Origin: Ciona intestinalis
Taxonomy: Eukaryota > Chordata > Ascidiacea > Phlebobranchia > Cionidae
Direction of reading: 5' to 3'
NCBI RefSeq assembly: GCF_000224145.3
Contig: NC_020175.2
Span: 607,948 to 671,947, forward strand
DNA: 64,000 nucleotides
The stretch's first letter is position 1; each line of letters starts with the position of its first letter. This document shows, in pieces, positions 50,701-61,759 of the stretch. A program made the position numbers and the translations under genes. The notes beneath the pieces are model-generated. The model did not search any database. It was not told the DNA's origin and saw nothing but the letters and a program-made list of their open reading frames with translations.

Positions 50701-53700
50701 TCTAACTATTTGTACCTGCCCTACACTTTTAAAAGTTGCCCATGAAAACCAGTTATGGAAACAAGAACTATGTAAACAAATTAAATAATAAACAGTTCTT
50801 GTTCTCAAGAAATGTACACAGTCCCTGCTAAGTCAAATCTAGTTACCGAATAAAAGGATGCCTGTCTATTATTCTAGGTTTACATTAATACACATATATT
50901 TACAAAAACGGAAGTAAACACATGCACCAGCTTGAAACCGTTCAGTGTTTAATTGGAACTATGACAGACATAGAAGTAACATAACAAACCTGGTGGAAAG
51001 TAGTTTGATACATAGGTTGATCACGTGCGTCGTAAAATTGTTTCACAAACTTAAAATAATCATTTTGTTTTCTCGCTAACGCTGTCTTCCTACGATCTTT
51101 GTTCACAGGAAGGTAACCCTGCGTTCGTGAGGAAATTAATATTCCGCTGCTATGACATATTACATATATACATGGTATATAAAGGCCTATGCAATATATA
51201 TGCAATGGGTAACAGAACCTAACTCTGTAAAACAAAAGTCATAACAGACAGAAAATACTTTTGCATAGTTACAGCATTAAGAAATTTATAAAAATTAGGT
51301 ATTTTTTGAGGTATAAATCATAAAATCAAGCACTTTGCATTTTATTTACTTTGTGTACCAAACAACATAATAATGTTAAAACAGACAATAATATTAAATT
51401 CTTTACAATAATATTATTCTCATCAAATACAGTGGGTCAGTTTCAGTTATTTTAACAACAAAAGAAGGAAATTAACAGCAAAACGACAGGACAGTCATTA
51501 AAGTAAAACTAGTGAAGATGATATTAAGTATAAATTAATAAAATACATACAGATAATAGTTTCCATGTAAGAGACCTCATTGCCGCAGGAATTCCTGACC
51601 AACTTAACTTCTTCAGCTCATCTGTAAATTAACCCATCATTGCTGTATTATGAATATGCCCTTTTCTCATTGATTGGAATCAATACTTAGAAACCACATG
51701 TGCTTCAATATACAAGCTTGCCTAACGCTAGGGATTTGGACCCACAAACATTTTTATATATTTTTATATAACCTTTAATTTTAACTTGGAATAAAATATA
51801 TTTTTTAATATTCTTTTGTATTAAATAAAAAATCCTCAGAATTTGTAAAAACAACATCAAAAAAAACAAAATCAGTTTACTAAAGTTTTCCACCTGAAAC
51901 TATAGAGCAGTTAACCAACCACAAATAAATAAACCAATTGGTTAAACTTACCTAGGTCTGTTGAGTCAGAGTCTATCAGTCTTCGAAACTTTTCTATTTT
52001 TGAGTTTTCTTTTGCAAGGTTAGTGGATTGCATTGGCATGCGGATTGTTTGGGATTTTGGAGCTGAACCTCCACCTGCAATACCTGGAATAAATTAAATA
52101 TTATGATCTGTACTCTTTACTCATTGCCATTGGCACACAAATTTTTTTTAACAACATTTTGTGTTGCCATTGCTAAAAAAAGGTTACACAAAACTCATTG
52201 ATTACTGTGGCGATTGCAAAATATAGGGTACTCCGGCTCTGCCTGTTTGTATAGACACTTAACATCAGGGGTAAGAGCTGTTTTACATGTAAACTGGAGC
52301 GCTAAAACATATTATGTCATTCATGTTTCAAAAGTTACCATTATGCGAATAATAGCACTCGGACCTTTAAATTCAAGATGGCATTTATTTGCTGTGGGAA
52401 ATTTTGGGATGTCAAAGCTACAATAGCTTGCTAAATAATTTTATGCATTCTGTGTTCAAACATGGTTGTGCATATATGTTGTATATATACATGTATGTAG
52501 TATATATGGTTTTAGAATCAGTTTATGTGCAGATGTTGTTATGTATAGCATATTGCAAGTGAGCAGGAAAAACAATGCCATTTATTCTTATTGTGTTTTA
52601 ATAGCGCTTTGTCTTAGATGTATAAGCTATGTTGCCTATATTATGCATTAATTTATAGGCATACACAAAATGATTGATTACACTTAAATAGGAAATGAGT
52701 AAGAAACAAAAGTACAAACGAACTGCTGTATACACTTACTTGGAGCATGTAAAACCCCTTTTTTATTCTGGCTTGTCTCGTCCAGCACATGAGAATTTCC
52801 ATTTGTTTCTAAATTAACATCAAGATTTCCATTTCTGTCATGAGAATCTTGACTTCCGTTTGCTTGCAATATATTTCTTTTAGATTTGGGAGAGTTTTGC
52901 ATTACAGTTCTGCTAGCTCCCCCAGGAACTCTTTTGGAGGTGGAATTCTGTTGTTTCTTGTTTGCAGACATTTGTTGTGACGTGCTATTTGTATTGTTCA
53001 TTGGGTTTGTATTTAACTTTGAATGGTTGGCTATGACGGCTTCTGCAGTCGCATGTACCTGTGAGATGATATTTCCATTCATTAATTTATATATATATAT
53101 ATATATAAAATTATATATATATATATATTAAAATGCAGAACTGACACTTATTTTTAAAAAACAGCACATTTACACTATTTTGACCATTTGTCAAATTAAA
53201 GCACAAAGTGAGGTTACTTGCGTCCAGTCTGCAGAGTATGGCAGGTGCATGAGCGATATTTTTACAAACTTTTGATTCTGCACGCCATAATAATTGCATG
53301 CCGATGATCGCGCGCTCGCAAAAATAACCGTCTTGCACGCGCGAGATCTCGTCAGGAACTGCCATACTGTGCAGACTGGGCTTGCGTCATATCACATTAA
53401 TAACTTAGCTTTGCACAGTAAAACACTCAGTTGCACTTTCATTTTGAAACAGGTTTGTTTTAAATGCTGACTATATTAGTAGTTTTACAAAATAAACAGA
53501 ACAAAACTAAACCTGATCCGGACTTGATCCAAGTTCAATCTTTGCAAGAGCGGTCCTCAGGAGATCATCATCAGTAGCGTCCCATGCATCTTCTGTGTGG
53601 TTTTCAAACTCTTTGAATGTTAATTTATGTCGGGGTCCATGTTGGGGGGAGAAGTCATTTGAAATTGAAGTTGATTTTCGCGAACTGTAAGTATAAACGA

Positions 53701-54065
53701 TTGTATATAAACAAGTTGTGCAGGGTTATACTACAGGTGTTCTGTTTCGTATACAACTTGTATCCACTTTTTTAGCAGTTTTTAGCAGACAATTTGGACA
53801 GCGCATAAAAAAAGTATTAGACTAGAGAAATTGCTGTTAACCTATGATATATTATATATTGGAAAGATGGACAGAAAGTAACCTCAAATGGTACCCACAT
53901 CACCACATGTCACCTAGATGTGCGAACGTATATATAATACACAAACATATGCATATAATAATAAATTTAAATTCACCTTCCCGGCATATTAGGCGACGAT
54001 CTTTTCCAAAATGACTTTACTTTGGTTTCATCTTCTTTCGCCTTGGACCGCAATCCAGTGCTCAT
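47783..54065 (-). CDS. TBC1D22: TBC1 domain family member 22 (Rab-GAP)
   Basis: Rab GTPase-activating protein of the TBC1D22A/B family, which works at the Golgi. Twelve minus-strand exons: 54065-53977, 53684-53513, 53058-52740, 52083-51952, 51621-51551, 51118-50990, 50532-50467, 50188-50074, 49703-49515, 49107-49011, 48678-48552, 47917-47783: 1641 nt, 546 residues. The N-terminus shares SFWKRSSPNMPG with vertebrates. TBC domain: WSGIPAAMRSLTWKLLSGYL, IHIDIPRTNPLIPLFQQ (IPRT carries the arginine finger), HPASGYVQGINDLVTPFFVV (the YVQG glutamine finger), then EADTFWC and CTIRLWDTY. It ends in KYTFADAPSHLP, as in human. The exon at 53058 is Asn/Ser-rich and poorly conserved. It is transcribed away from CHMP6, with ~480 bp between the two ATGs. 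Confidence 0.95.
48718..48737. repeat. Poly-A tract
   Basis: About 20 consecutive A in a TBC1D22 intron. No SINE body was recognised beside it. Confidence 0.8.
49815..50005 (+). repeat. SINE-like repeat
   Basis: Body with TTGGGCAAGACACTTAATGG, ACCTGAGTGTCAAGGTATTG and AGGTGCCAAGGCATGTCATG, ending TCATCCAAGTAGAATAAAAA. Related fragments are at 13895-14010, 18935-19105, 41990-42100 and 50320-50440. TBC1D22 intron. Confidence 0.65.
53088..53130. repeat. (TA)n microsatellite
   Basis: Two TA runs separated by a short AAAATT, immediately upstream of a TBC1D22 exon. Confidence 0.9.
53225..53380. mobile_element. 156-bp hAT-type MITE with intact 8-bp target duplication
   Basis: Terminal inverted repeats CAGTCTGCAGAGTATGGCAG (left) and CTGCCATACTGTGCAGACTG (right). 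CTTGCGTC flanks both sides (53217-53224 and 53381-53388). The centre is CG-rich (GATCGCGCGCTCGC). TBC1D22 intron. Confidence 0.9.
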
Positions 54066-54548
54066 TGTCGAGTTATTAAATCAGCTGCTATAACGCTACG
54101 TCGCTACTAATAGCGTCGTATTGTTGGCTTTTCTAAAACAAAGTAATGGAAATATTACTTTATAATCACGTTGAATTGCAAAAAGTGCGTGTTTATTTGT
54201 ACTGCTACCCAAAAAGTATCGAATTTTGCCATATAATTCCTTATTTGTGAAAATCGTATTCGCTGCATAAATGTCATAAATTCGCGTAAAATCTCTGACG
54301 TAAATATTAGTGACGTCACGGAGCACAGAAATAGTATAAATATAAAAGGCGGGACGGAATAGAAATAATATAAATACCAATATTTTGATTCTTCGGTTGT
54401 ATTTGTATAAGCTTATATTCGTTTGTATTTTACTAATCTATGTATTTTGGTATTCTATATTTTACTATTTTTTCCAACAGTTTTTGACAGTCATTACGCA
54501 GTACTGCTTGAAAATTTTATATCGTTTAGTAATACGCGAGCCAATGCG
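54066..54548. promoter_or_regulatory. Bidirectional promoter, TBC1D22 / CHMP6
   Basis: 483 bp separate the two opposed start codons. It contains a perfect CRE palindrome TGACGTCA at 54311-54318 and TATAAATATAAAAGG at 54335-54349 on the CHMP6 side; a nearby CTGACGTAAA at ~54296 is a second CRE-like site. No coding ORF. Confidence 0.65.
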
Positions 54549-55163
54549 ATGGGAAATTTATTTTCATCTAAACCTAAACCAAAGCCGAGTCGAGTAACTC
54601 CGCAGGACAGGGCAATTCTCGAGTTAAAGAAGCAACGAGATACGTTAAGAACGTATCAAAGAAAAATAGAAAATGATCAAGAAGTACTAAAACGACTGGC
54701 AAAGCAATGTCTTAAAGATGGCAACAAAAATAAAGCAAAATTGTTGCTAAGAAAGAAGAAACGACAAGAAACACTGATGACACAAACAGAACAGCAAATT
54801 GATAACTTAGAAGTGATGGCAAACGACATCGAGTTTGCCCAACTGGAATCAAATGTCTTTGAGGGTCTCAAAGTTGGAAATGAGTCTTTAAAAGCAATGC
54901 ATAAACTCATGTCGTATGAGGATGTGGAGAAGATCATGGAAGAGACACAAGAAGGGATTGAATACCAACGAGAACTTGACGAGCTTCTTGCTGGATCTGT
55001 TACACAAGAAGATGAGGAATCGATCCTCGCTGAGTTGGATGACTTGGTAGGAGATAAAGAGAAGATTCAGAATCTTCCGGATGCCCCAACTGATGAGCTG
55101 GAACAGAAAACTGAAGCTAGGAAGGAAAAGAAACAAGAGAGGACATTGCTTGAAGCTTCTTAA
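54549..55163 (+). CDS. CHMP6: Charged multivesicular body protein 6 (ESCRT-III)
   Basis: Single exon, 204 residues. CHMP6/Vps20 starts ESCRT-III assembly on endosomes by linking ESCRT-II to CHMP4. The start at 54549 gives MGNLFSSKPKPKPSRV: Gly2 with small residues after it is the family's N-myristoylation site, and the upstream in-frame extension lacks similarity. The basic helical region continues with QDRAILELKKQRDTLR and KAKLLLRKKKRQE. The acidic C-terminal half has YEDVEKIMEETQEGIEYQRE and ELLAGSVTQEDEESILAEL, the VPS4-interacting region of the family. Length matches human CHMP6 (~201). It is intronless, in contrast to the intron-rich genes on the minus side. The next gene follows after 248 bp with no AATAAA in between. 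Confidence 0.97.
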   Translation: MGNLFSSKPKPKPSRVTPQDRAILELKKQRDTLRTYQRKIENDQEVLKRLAKQCLKDGNKNKAKLLLRKKKRQETLMTQTEQQIDNLEVMANDIEFAQLESNVFEGLKVGNESLKAMHKLMSYEDVEKIMEETQEGIEYQRELDELLAGSVTQEDEESILAELDDLVGDKEKIQNLPDAPTDELEQKTEARKEKKQERTLLEAS

Positions 55164-55411
55164 TTGGAGTTGTAATAATATACATATCTTAATTCTGTTT
55201 TTGTGTTTACTCTATGTGATACAGTGTCATTGAAGTACTTTTGTATAAACATATTTAAGCAACTATCAGTACCCTGGTTGTTGGCAGAGTTAAAGTAATA
55301 TATTGAATATCATGTTTTTAATGTGCTATACTGTTGTATAACAAAGTTTAATCATGCCTTTATTGTTTTCAAAGGTTTTGGAATAAGTTTTAAAAAATAC
55401 ATTAAACTGTA

Positions 55412-56101
55412 ATGGAGGCATCTCCAACCAGGCGCTCGACAAGGAGCAGGAGGTCCAATTCTTCAACAAAGCGACCAATTCCAGCAAAGAGAAGAAGGTC
55501 TTCAAGAAGATTATCACTTGCAGAAGTACAGAAGTATGTCTCGGATAAAACACAGCCACAAGAAGATATTGAAGAGGAAAATGATAATAAAGTCCTTCCG
55601 GAGCAAAATAAATCGGTGAAGCTCACTTTGCCAGAGAAAAACGAAGATGAAGTTCCCATGAGTGCAGAGATGGAGTTCACGTTTTCACAGATTCAAAAAC
55701 TGAGGAATGAGAGTAAAAGATGGGATGAGTTACTTCAAAAGTTTGAGCAACAAGAGTCAGAAATAAAGTCCATGTCATTGGAACAAAATAAAATGGAAGA
55801 CACTGCGACAACCAAGTATGAACCACAAGGACTAAACGTACAAGAAGTTGCTCATTCCCTGGAAAATTTAGAGCAACGTTTCACTAGGTCATTACAGGTG
55901 ATCACGCAGTGTATGCGAACCGCCAACGCTGTAAAAGAAAGGCAAGAAACGGCCCTGAAAATATTTATTCAAAAACAAACTAATGAAATATACGAAAAGC
56001 ACAGGGCCACCGATCCACGAGAAATAATTCATGAAATATTCAGACTCGACAAAATAACTGAACAACATGATAAGGTTGAACTATCAGCCACTGAGGTGTA
56101 A
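55412..56101 (+). CDS. Probable kinetochore protein DSN1 (Mis12 complex)
   Basis: Single exon, 229 residues. The N-terminus is very basic and Ser-rich: MEASPTRRSTRSRRSNSS, then RRRSSRRLSL. That resembles the Aurora B-phosphorylated RRxSxRRxS segment of DSN1, which in the Mis12 complex binds CENP-C and centromeres. The middle SAEMEFTFSQIQKL...RWDELLQKFEQQE parallels DSN1's SVAEMKEYITK...TWDQLLLHYQQE, and the C-terminal third is a helix (VAHSLENLEQRFTRSLQVI). Human DSN1 is longer (~356), so this would be a compact form. Similarity is short and from memory; another Mis12-complex or coiled-coil protein is possible. It lies 248 bp after CHMP6 on the same strand. AATAAA is at ~56513. Confidence 0.5.
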   Translation: MEASPTRRSTRSRRSNSSTKRPIPAKRRRSSRRLSLAEVQKYVSDKTQPQEDIEEENDNKVLPEQNKSVKLTLPEKNEDEVPMSAEMEFTFSQIQKLRNESKRWDELLQKFEQQESEIKSMSLEQNKMEDTATTKYEPQGLNVQEVAHSLENLEQRFTRSLQVITQCMRTANAVKERQETALKIFIQKQTNEIYEKHRATDPREIIHEIFRLDKITEQHDKVELSATEV

Positions 56102-57144
56102 TTTTTGTTCATTTTTCGTACATACAAAGAAACATTGGCACAGGCTTTTAAACATGCATAAATTGCTGACCAATGTCAAAGGGTTTTGTCTTTATCCTGA
56201 ATGAGAAGGATTAGACTCGGCATGTCTATGAATGGCTGTGCCACTGTATAGAATGTGATGCTTTTGTTTTAAGAGTTTAAACTTATTTTTTGTATGATTG
56301 TCACTGCTAACTACGTCGAGTCAACTACAATTAAGTCAAACTTGCTTGCTATTTCTGCTTTATAGAGAGGGTGCCGGTTGATTTTAGTTTCAACCTAAAG
56401 GTATCCAATTATTGATAAAACTTTTTTTATTACTACTTCATACATTGTTGCCATGTTAGTGACTTACCATACACCATCGTTTGTTAATGAATTCATTTTT
56501 TACCAGTTTTAAAATAAACCACAATGATAGTTACTCAATTAGGTTACTTAAGTATATTTATTAGTACAAGTGCTGAAACTCATGCAAATAGTAAGGAACA
56601 ACAAAAGTGCTTTGATTTAATAATACTAAAGACCACAGTACAACAGTGCATTTTACCGTTTGCAACATCCATATTGAGTTTAAGCTTGTAACAGCAATGA
56701 CTATATTTACTGAAGACAAAATCCAATTAGCACACAAGGCAAAGTAAAAATAAGGTAAATTAAAAAAATTACAATGACTGTAAAAATAATAATTTGTAGA
56801 ACTGAAAGGTTTTTACAATTTACATTATATTTAATAAGCAGCACCAGCAGTATACAATACTCTGTTAGATATAATTATGGAAAACAATTATGTAGTAGGC
56901 CTATTAGTAGTATAATGAGATTAAGCATTTGCTTGCTACAATTGAAATGGTATACAAATATCCCCAGGAAGGTTTAGGTGGGCAGTAGTATGATGTTTTA
57001 CCAAAGGTGTAGCCGTACTTGTGTGGGTCTATGTATATTATATACTTCTTTTTGAGGCTTTATAAATATTCAGTTGCATTTGATCATGCTATAGTGTTAC
57101 TGTAAATATAATTGGTAACCTCTGCTTTTTAATGTAAGTTTACA
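56102..57144. other. Intergenic, convergent 3' UTRs
   Basis: Between the DSN1-like stop and the FAM221B stop. AT-rich, with AATAAA at ~56513 on the plus strand. The 67-residue frame at 56774 has no coding character. No repeats recognised. Confidence 0.6.
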
Positions 57145-59962
57145 TTACTTCATTCCAAATGGATCTGCATTAGACTTGTGGTAACCAAATGGCACAGGTG
57201 TATTGTTATCTGCTGGCTTGGAAGGCTGAATTTGTAGACCTCCATTTGTGATTGACTTGAATTGCCCGCTGTCATCACTTTTACCAGTAAGTGCCATGTT
57301 TCGTAGTTGAGGTATTTCAGCAAAAGGAAGATATTCTTCCCCTGTAAATTTAAACTATTTACTTAATTGTGCAACAAATTATAAAATCTATCGTTGATAG
57401 GACAATGGTTTATCTATTAAAGCATTTAATACGCTGCTACAAGAGTATAAAGTCACCATTAAACCACCAAGTTACTGCATTCATCCTATGACATTAACAG
57501 AGGTTTAGTTTACCATAAGGAAGACCTTTCTCAACTCTTGTAGCTTCAGTATCAATGAATGTTTCGTGTTTTTCCCAATGTTGGTCACATGCAGAACATA
57601 GAAAGTTTGACTCAAACTGTGCACATCTGTGTTATAATGTATGTAAAGTGGTTAATGACATTGATTTAAGCTTATACATCAAATAGAATAGTAATAACTT
57701 TTTTGGTCTTGTTTGTTACGTTATTAAAATTAAAAAAACAGAAAGGACAGGATATAGCGACAAAATGACATTTATTGAAAAATGGTTACAGTTAAAAACT
57801 TAATTACATTTAATTAAAAGAAAGAAAGAAGCGTTTTCCCTAAACCCAACGGAGCAACTTGGGTTTTGTTGGGTCACAAAAAGTTTGATAAAGAATTTGA
57901 CTTAACTTAGTCTATAATGATGAATGTAACATATGTTTAAGGTAGTTTACCTGCAAGTTTTGCATGATCGCAAACCAATAACAGAATGTTCTGTGTGTGG
58001 GTGTTTACATCTGTAATAAACAATGGGCAACATATGATGATAGGTACAGTTAGAAATTCAAAAACATCACATGGCTGTCAAGGTAGACTTCAATAAATTT
58101 ATTGCTTCCTTATCAGAACTTTAACCAAAGAAGCGGGTTTAAGAAATAACATAACACACTATAGAAAAGATTAAATTAAATATAACAACAAATAAAAGTG
58201 AATTAGCAGTACAACAAAGTCAGTAAAATAACTCTATACTATAACTATGTAAATCACCAACATAAATGATAAAGTTACCTGCATTTTGCCTTCCAAGTAC
58301 TTGGATCAAAATTCCTTCTCCTTTGAAGCCAAAACTCCCCCACGTCTTCAGGTCTCGATGGAATGAATGCGAACGCTCGACACTGGCATTCGTTGATGGA
58401 ACATGGGGCTTGTGACTTGGGGCCTACAACCAAATATTACCTTTTTATACTGTAGCACTGAAATACACTGAACAGAACTTACTTAAAGTCTTTCGGATAT
58501 TAATATAAGTGCTTCATGATTTATCAATTACATTAGCATATCCAGCCAATCATAATGACGTTGCTCCAATGCAGTGCTTACTTTTGGATGAACAGCTTGT
58601 AAGCAGGCACGGGGTGTGTAAAATAGAACATCCGTATTATAACGACTGTTGCTGCCATACCATTTACTACATGTCATATACAACATGCCAGCACGCAGTA
58701 CCTACCATTATAATGCCTGTGTTCATGCAACTTGTGGCCACAGAAACACAAAGATTCTTCACCAACTCTAATGCAATCCCAGGTAAACTCAGGACATCTC
58801 CATCCGATGTAAATACCTGCAATTAATTCACTAATAGTGCTTGTGAAGAATGGTATGTTTTTTAAGCTAACCTCTAACACTAGCCTAATCTGTAACTTCA
58901 CATAGAATTCTTAACTAGTACCTTCAAACTACTTTTTTTAAACAAAACTCAAGAAAACAGGAAAATACAACACAGAAAACTTTTTGTGGCGTTTTACTTT
59001 TTACTATATAGCTGCATCTTACTAATAATATAGTTGTAAAAACGTAGAATTTTTTTACTGTAAAACAATTATAAAAAAATTAAACATACCTGACTCCACA
59101 GCCTTAATTGCAGCATTGGTCTCTGGTTGGAACAATTTCTTGAGACGTTTCCCAAACTTCTTGCCATGCATTGCGTTTGCTACCGAAACTAATTCTGCCT
59201 TCTCAGCAGGTACTATGGGACGTATTGTTCCACCTACGAAAAAACAACATTAAACTGAATATTGGCTATTTAATCGACACATTTTTAACTTCATACGCAG
59301 GTAAGTAGGTAACTTAGCATAGGCATGCCGGATGTGCAAACCTTATAAAAGGTTAAGATATCGTATGCTTAAGTTAAAGCTGGGAAGTTGTCTGTTGCAT
59401 GCATTATACAGATCATACAATATAAAGAAGAACGCAACTGCATAATCTTTTACATTCCCCTTTTAAAACACAACCCACCTCTGCCAGCAACCTTTACCTT
59501 GCCCCCTGAAAACCCAGCCCTTCCTTTCTGTTGTTTAGCCACAGTCTTATTGTTGGCACCTTCCAATCCTTCACCAAGTTTTATACCAGATGTGGATGGT
59601 GCATCTTCACTGAAAGTCATATAACATAATGAACATATGTATTTATATATAGAGTACTCGGTACTATTTATGGGGTACAATCACTTTTATTTTAAAAGAC
59701 TATGTTAAAGGCTAGTAGTTATAAGGGTTAAGAATTGGAGGTATTATGGTATATAAGCGTGTATATATAGTAGATAGAGACTGGGGGTTGGGGATTATAA
59801 AAGATATTGGTTGAGTGTAAGTGAGTGGCATGTGAACGAACATACACATAGTTATTTATTAAAGCAAACGTAAAAATATATCACAAACCCTGGCAAAGTT
59901 TTCTTAATTCCATCATCAGTGTTTGAGCTTTTGGGAAAGTTTTTATCTTCTTTTTCAGCCAT
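57145..59962 (-). CDS. FAM221B: FAM221B family protein
   Basis: Eight minus-strand exons: 59962-59889, 59609-59479, 59233-59090, 58816-58706, 58423-58279, 58010-57951, 57626-57514, 57341-57145: 975 nt, 324 residues. Function is not established for the family; it is Cys/His-rich and may bind zinc. The conserved core follows human FAM221B in order: AEKAELVSVANAMHGKKFG, GWRCPEFTWDCIRVGEES, LCFCGHKLHEH, CQCRAFAFIPSRPEDVGEFW, CRCKHPHTEHS, CAQFESNFLCSACDQHWEKH, ETFIDTEATR. The N-terminal ~75 residues are Lys/Asp/Gly-rich and unconserved. The C-terminal 45 residues (after GEEYLPFAE) appear longer than in mammals. A family B repeat sits in the intron at 58424-58705. Confidence 0.92.
58590..58690 (+). 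repeat. Short repeat family B
   Basis: Copy with GTAAGCAGGCACGGGGTGTG and CCGTATTATAACGACTGTTG. FAM221B intron, ending close to the exon at 58706. Confidence 0.55.
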
Positions 59963-60305
59963 TTTAACAACAAATATTTATTTTACAGAATTAAAGTTAC
60001 GTTAATTCTAAAAAAACAGAAGAATAAACAAAATAATAGCAAATAACAAAATCATAACCAAGTTGTTATTTACTCACGTCTTGTTTATTTTGCCAGAGGG
60101 TATTTCCCTAATGGCGAGCAACCTATTTTACACAGAGCCATAGAAATACCACTACGACTCGGATCTCAATCAAATTCCATAAAGAAAGTGATTTCTATAG
60201 ACTTTGATCTTTATTTCTTAATTAATTGTGATTACTGTTATGTTAAAATGGGGAATATAGTGATAAGTTTAATAATTTGAAACGTATTTGTTTAAAAATA
60301 GTAAA

Positions 60306-60502
60306 TATAGTCGGGTGGGGGAAGATGGGACACCATTTCTTTCTATTTTGTCGTCACATTTGGTAGCAAACAAAGAACAATCAAATAATTATAAAACCGT
60401 AATCTCGCGACTCACATAGACTGCTGTTGATTTTTAAAATACGATTAGAATTTTTGGATAGTATGTGATAAAGACGTCCCGTCTTCACCCACTTTACGAT
60501 AT
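60306..60502. mobile_element. MITE family A, copy 15
   Basis: Starts TATAGTCGGGTGGGGGAAGA and ends GTCTTCACCCACTTTACGAT. Full-length, upstream of FAM221B. Confidence 0.88.
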
Positions 60503-61144
60503 AAAAATGTTATGTTGCTATTAGAAATAATAAAAAGCGTGCGATTGTAGTACAACGCTTCTACCTATGCGCGGTGGTGGCTATAAATATTGTGTGTGAC
60601 TCTAATTTAATACATATTTCTCTGTATTTGGGTCCGTTATTTTAATGACGCTTTAAAAACTTTCAAAGGACATTTCGTCAGAGACGCAAACACTTCCTTT
60701 TTTGTATGTTAATTTGATGCCACGTCATCGTTATTGCGACATAATTATTTCCCCTCACTCTTGTAACATAATCATTTAAAACTTTGAAATAAAGAACATA
60801 CCGTGTCGCACTTGTTCAGCCAAAAAGTTTGATCAATTATCCATTCTTCGTAAGTGTAAACATTCACTATAATTACCCGAAAACTTTTCACGCTCCATTC
60901 TTCTTTGCCCTGCCTACAATTTGAACAAGTTTGTCCGTCAACAGAAAACTAACGCCCACCGTTTTAAATTACTTATTCAATGATATCAAATTCACAACAG
61001 AACAGGAACGGTTTCAATCCATTATCGTTCGCCATCACGCACACGCGACATAATATGTATTTGTCTCTTTATAGGCACACAATAAAGAACATATCAATAA
61101 AAACTACTAGGAGACGCGGAACTCGTATAACATGCCTTTTATGT

Positions 61145-61342
61145 ATAGTAGAGTGGGGGAAGATGGGACACCTTTAACACATAATATCCAAACATCCTGA
61201 TTGTATTTTAAACAATTGACATTGGTCTATGGGAGTCGTGAGGATACGGTTTTATATTTCTTTGATTATTCTTTGTTTATTACTTAATGGAACGAGAAAA
61301 TGAAGATAAAAGGTGTCCCATCTTCCCCCACCCTACTCTATA
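61145..61342. mobile_element. MITE family A, copy 16 (best preserved)
   Basis: Starts TATAGTAGAGTGGGGGAAGA and ends ATCTTCCCCCACCCTACTCT, with near-perfect inverted ends of about 30 bp. TA at the borders fits a TA target duplication. Orientation as in copy 7. Confidence 0.92.
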
Positions 61343-61438
61343 TTCATTTAGGTATCTTTTTTTTAAAACGAAATGAGTTTCAACGTAATGTATTTTCGAA
61401 TCCAAAAAAGCGTCCACACGACGAGGAAATATTAAATA

Positions 61439-61617
61439 AAGTAGGGTGGGAGAAGATGGGACACTTTTTTATTCTATTCTTCCGACCCGTATGATAGTAA
61501 ACCAAGAACACAAACTATAAAATTTGTTTCTTCGCGACTCCAATAAAGCCCATTGTTAATTGTTTAAAACAAGATACTTGGATATCATGCGGTCCCGTCT
61601 TTCCCCACCCCACTATC
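61439..61617. mobile_element. MITE family A, copy 17
   Basis: Starts AAGTAGGGTGGGAGAAGATG and ends CGTCTTTCCCCACCCCACTA. Inverted relative to the neighbouring copy 97 bp away. Confidence 0.88.
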
Positions 61618-61686
61618 CTTCGTGCTTCATGTTCACAGCTATTTATTTTATGTTCATGGTAACGTACCGCATCAACTACTATAACA

Positions 61687-61705
61687 TATATATATATATA
61701 TATAC
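61687..61705. repeat. (TA)n microsatellite
   Basis: Nineteen bases of alternating T and A. Confidence 0.85.
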
Positions 61706-61759
61706 CAACACAAAGGACTAAAAGACAATGGTCGTCGTATTTACATTTCATTATACTTC

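Noticed and set aside
55376-55388. Spliced-leader-like GGAATAAG before the DSN1-like gene
   Set aside because: Resembles only the last bases of the Ciona spliced leader and lacks the flanking donor; too short to call a leader RNA gene.
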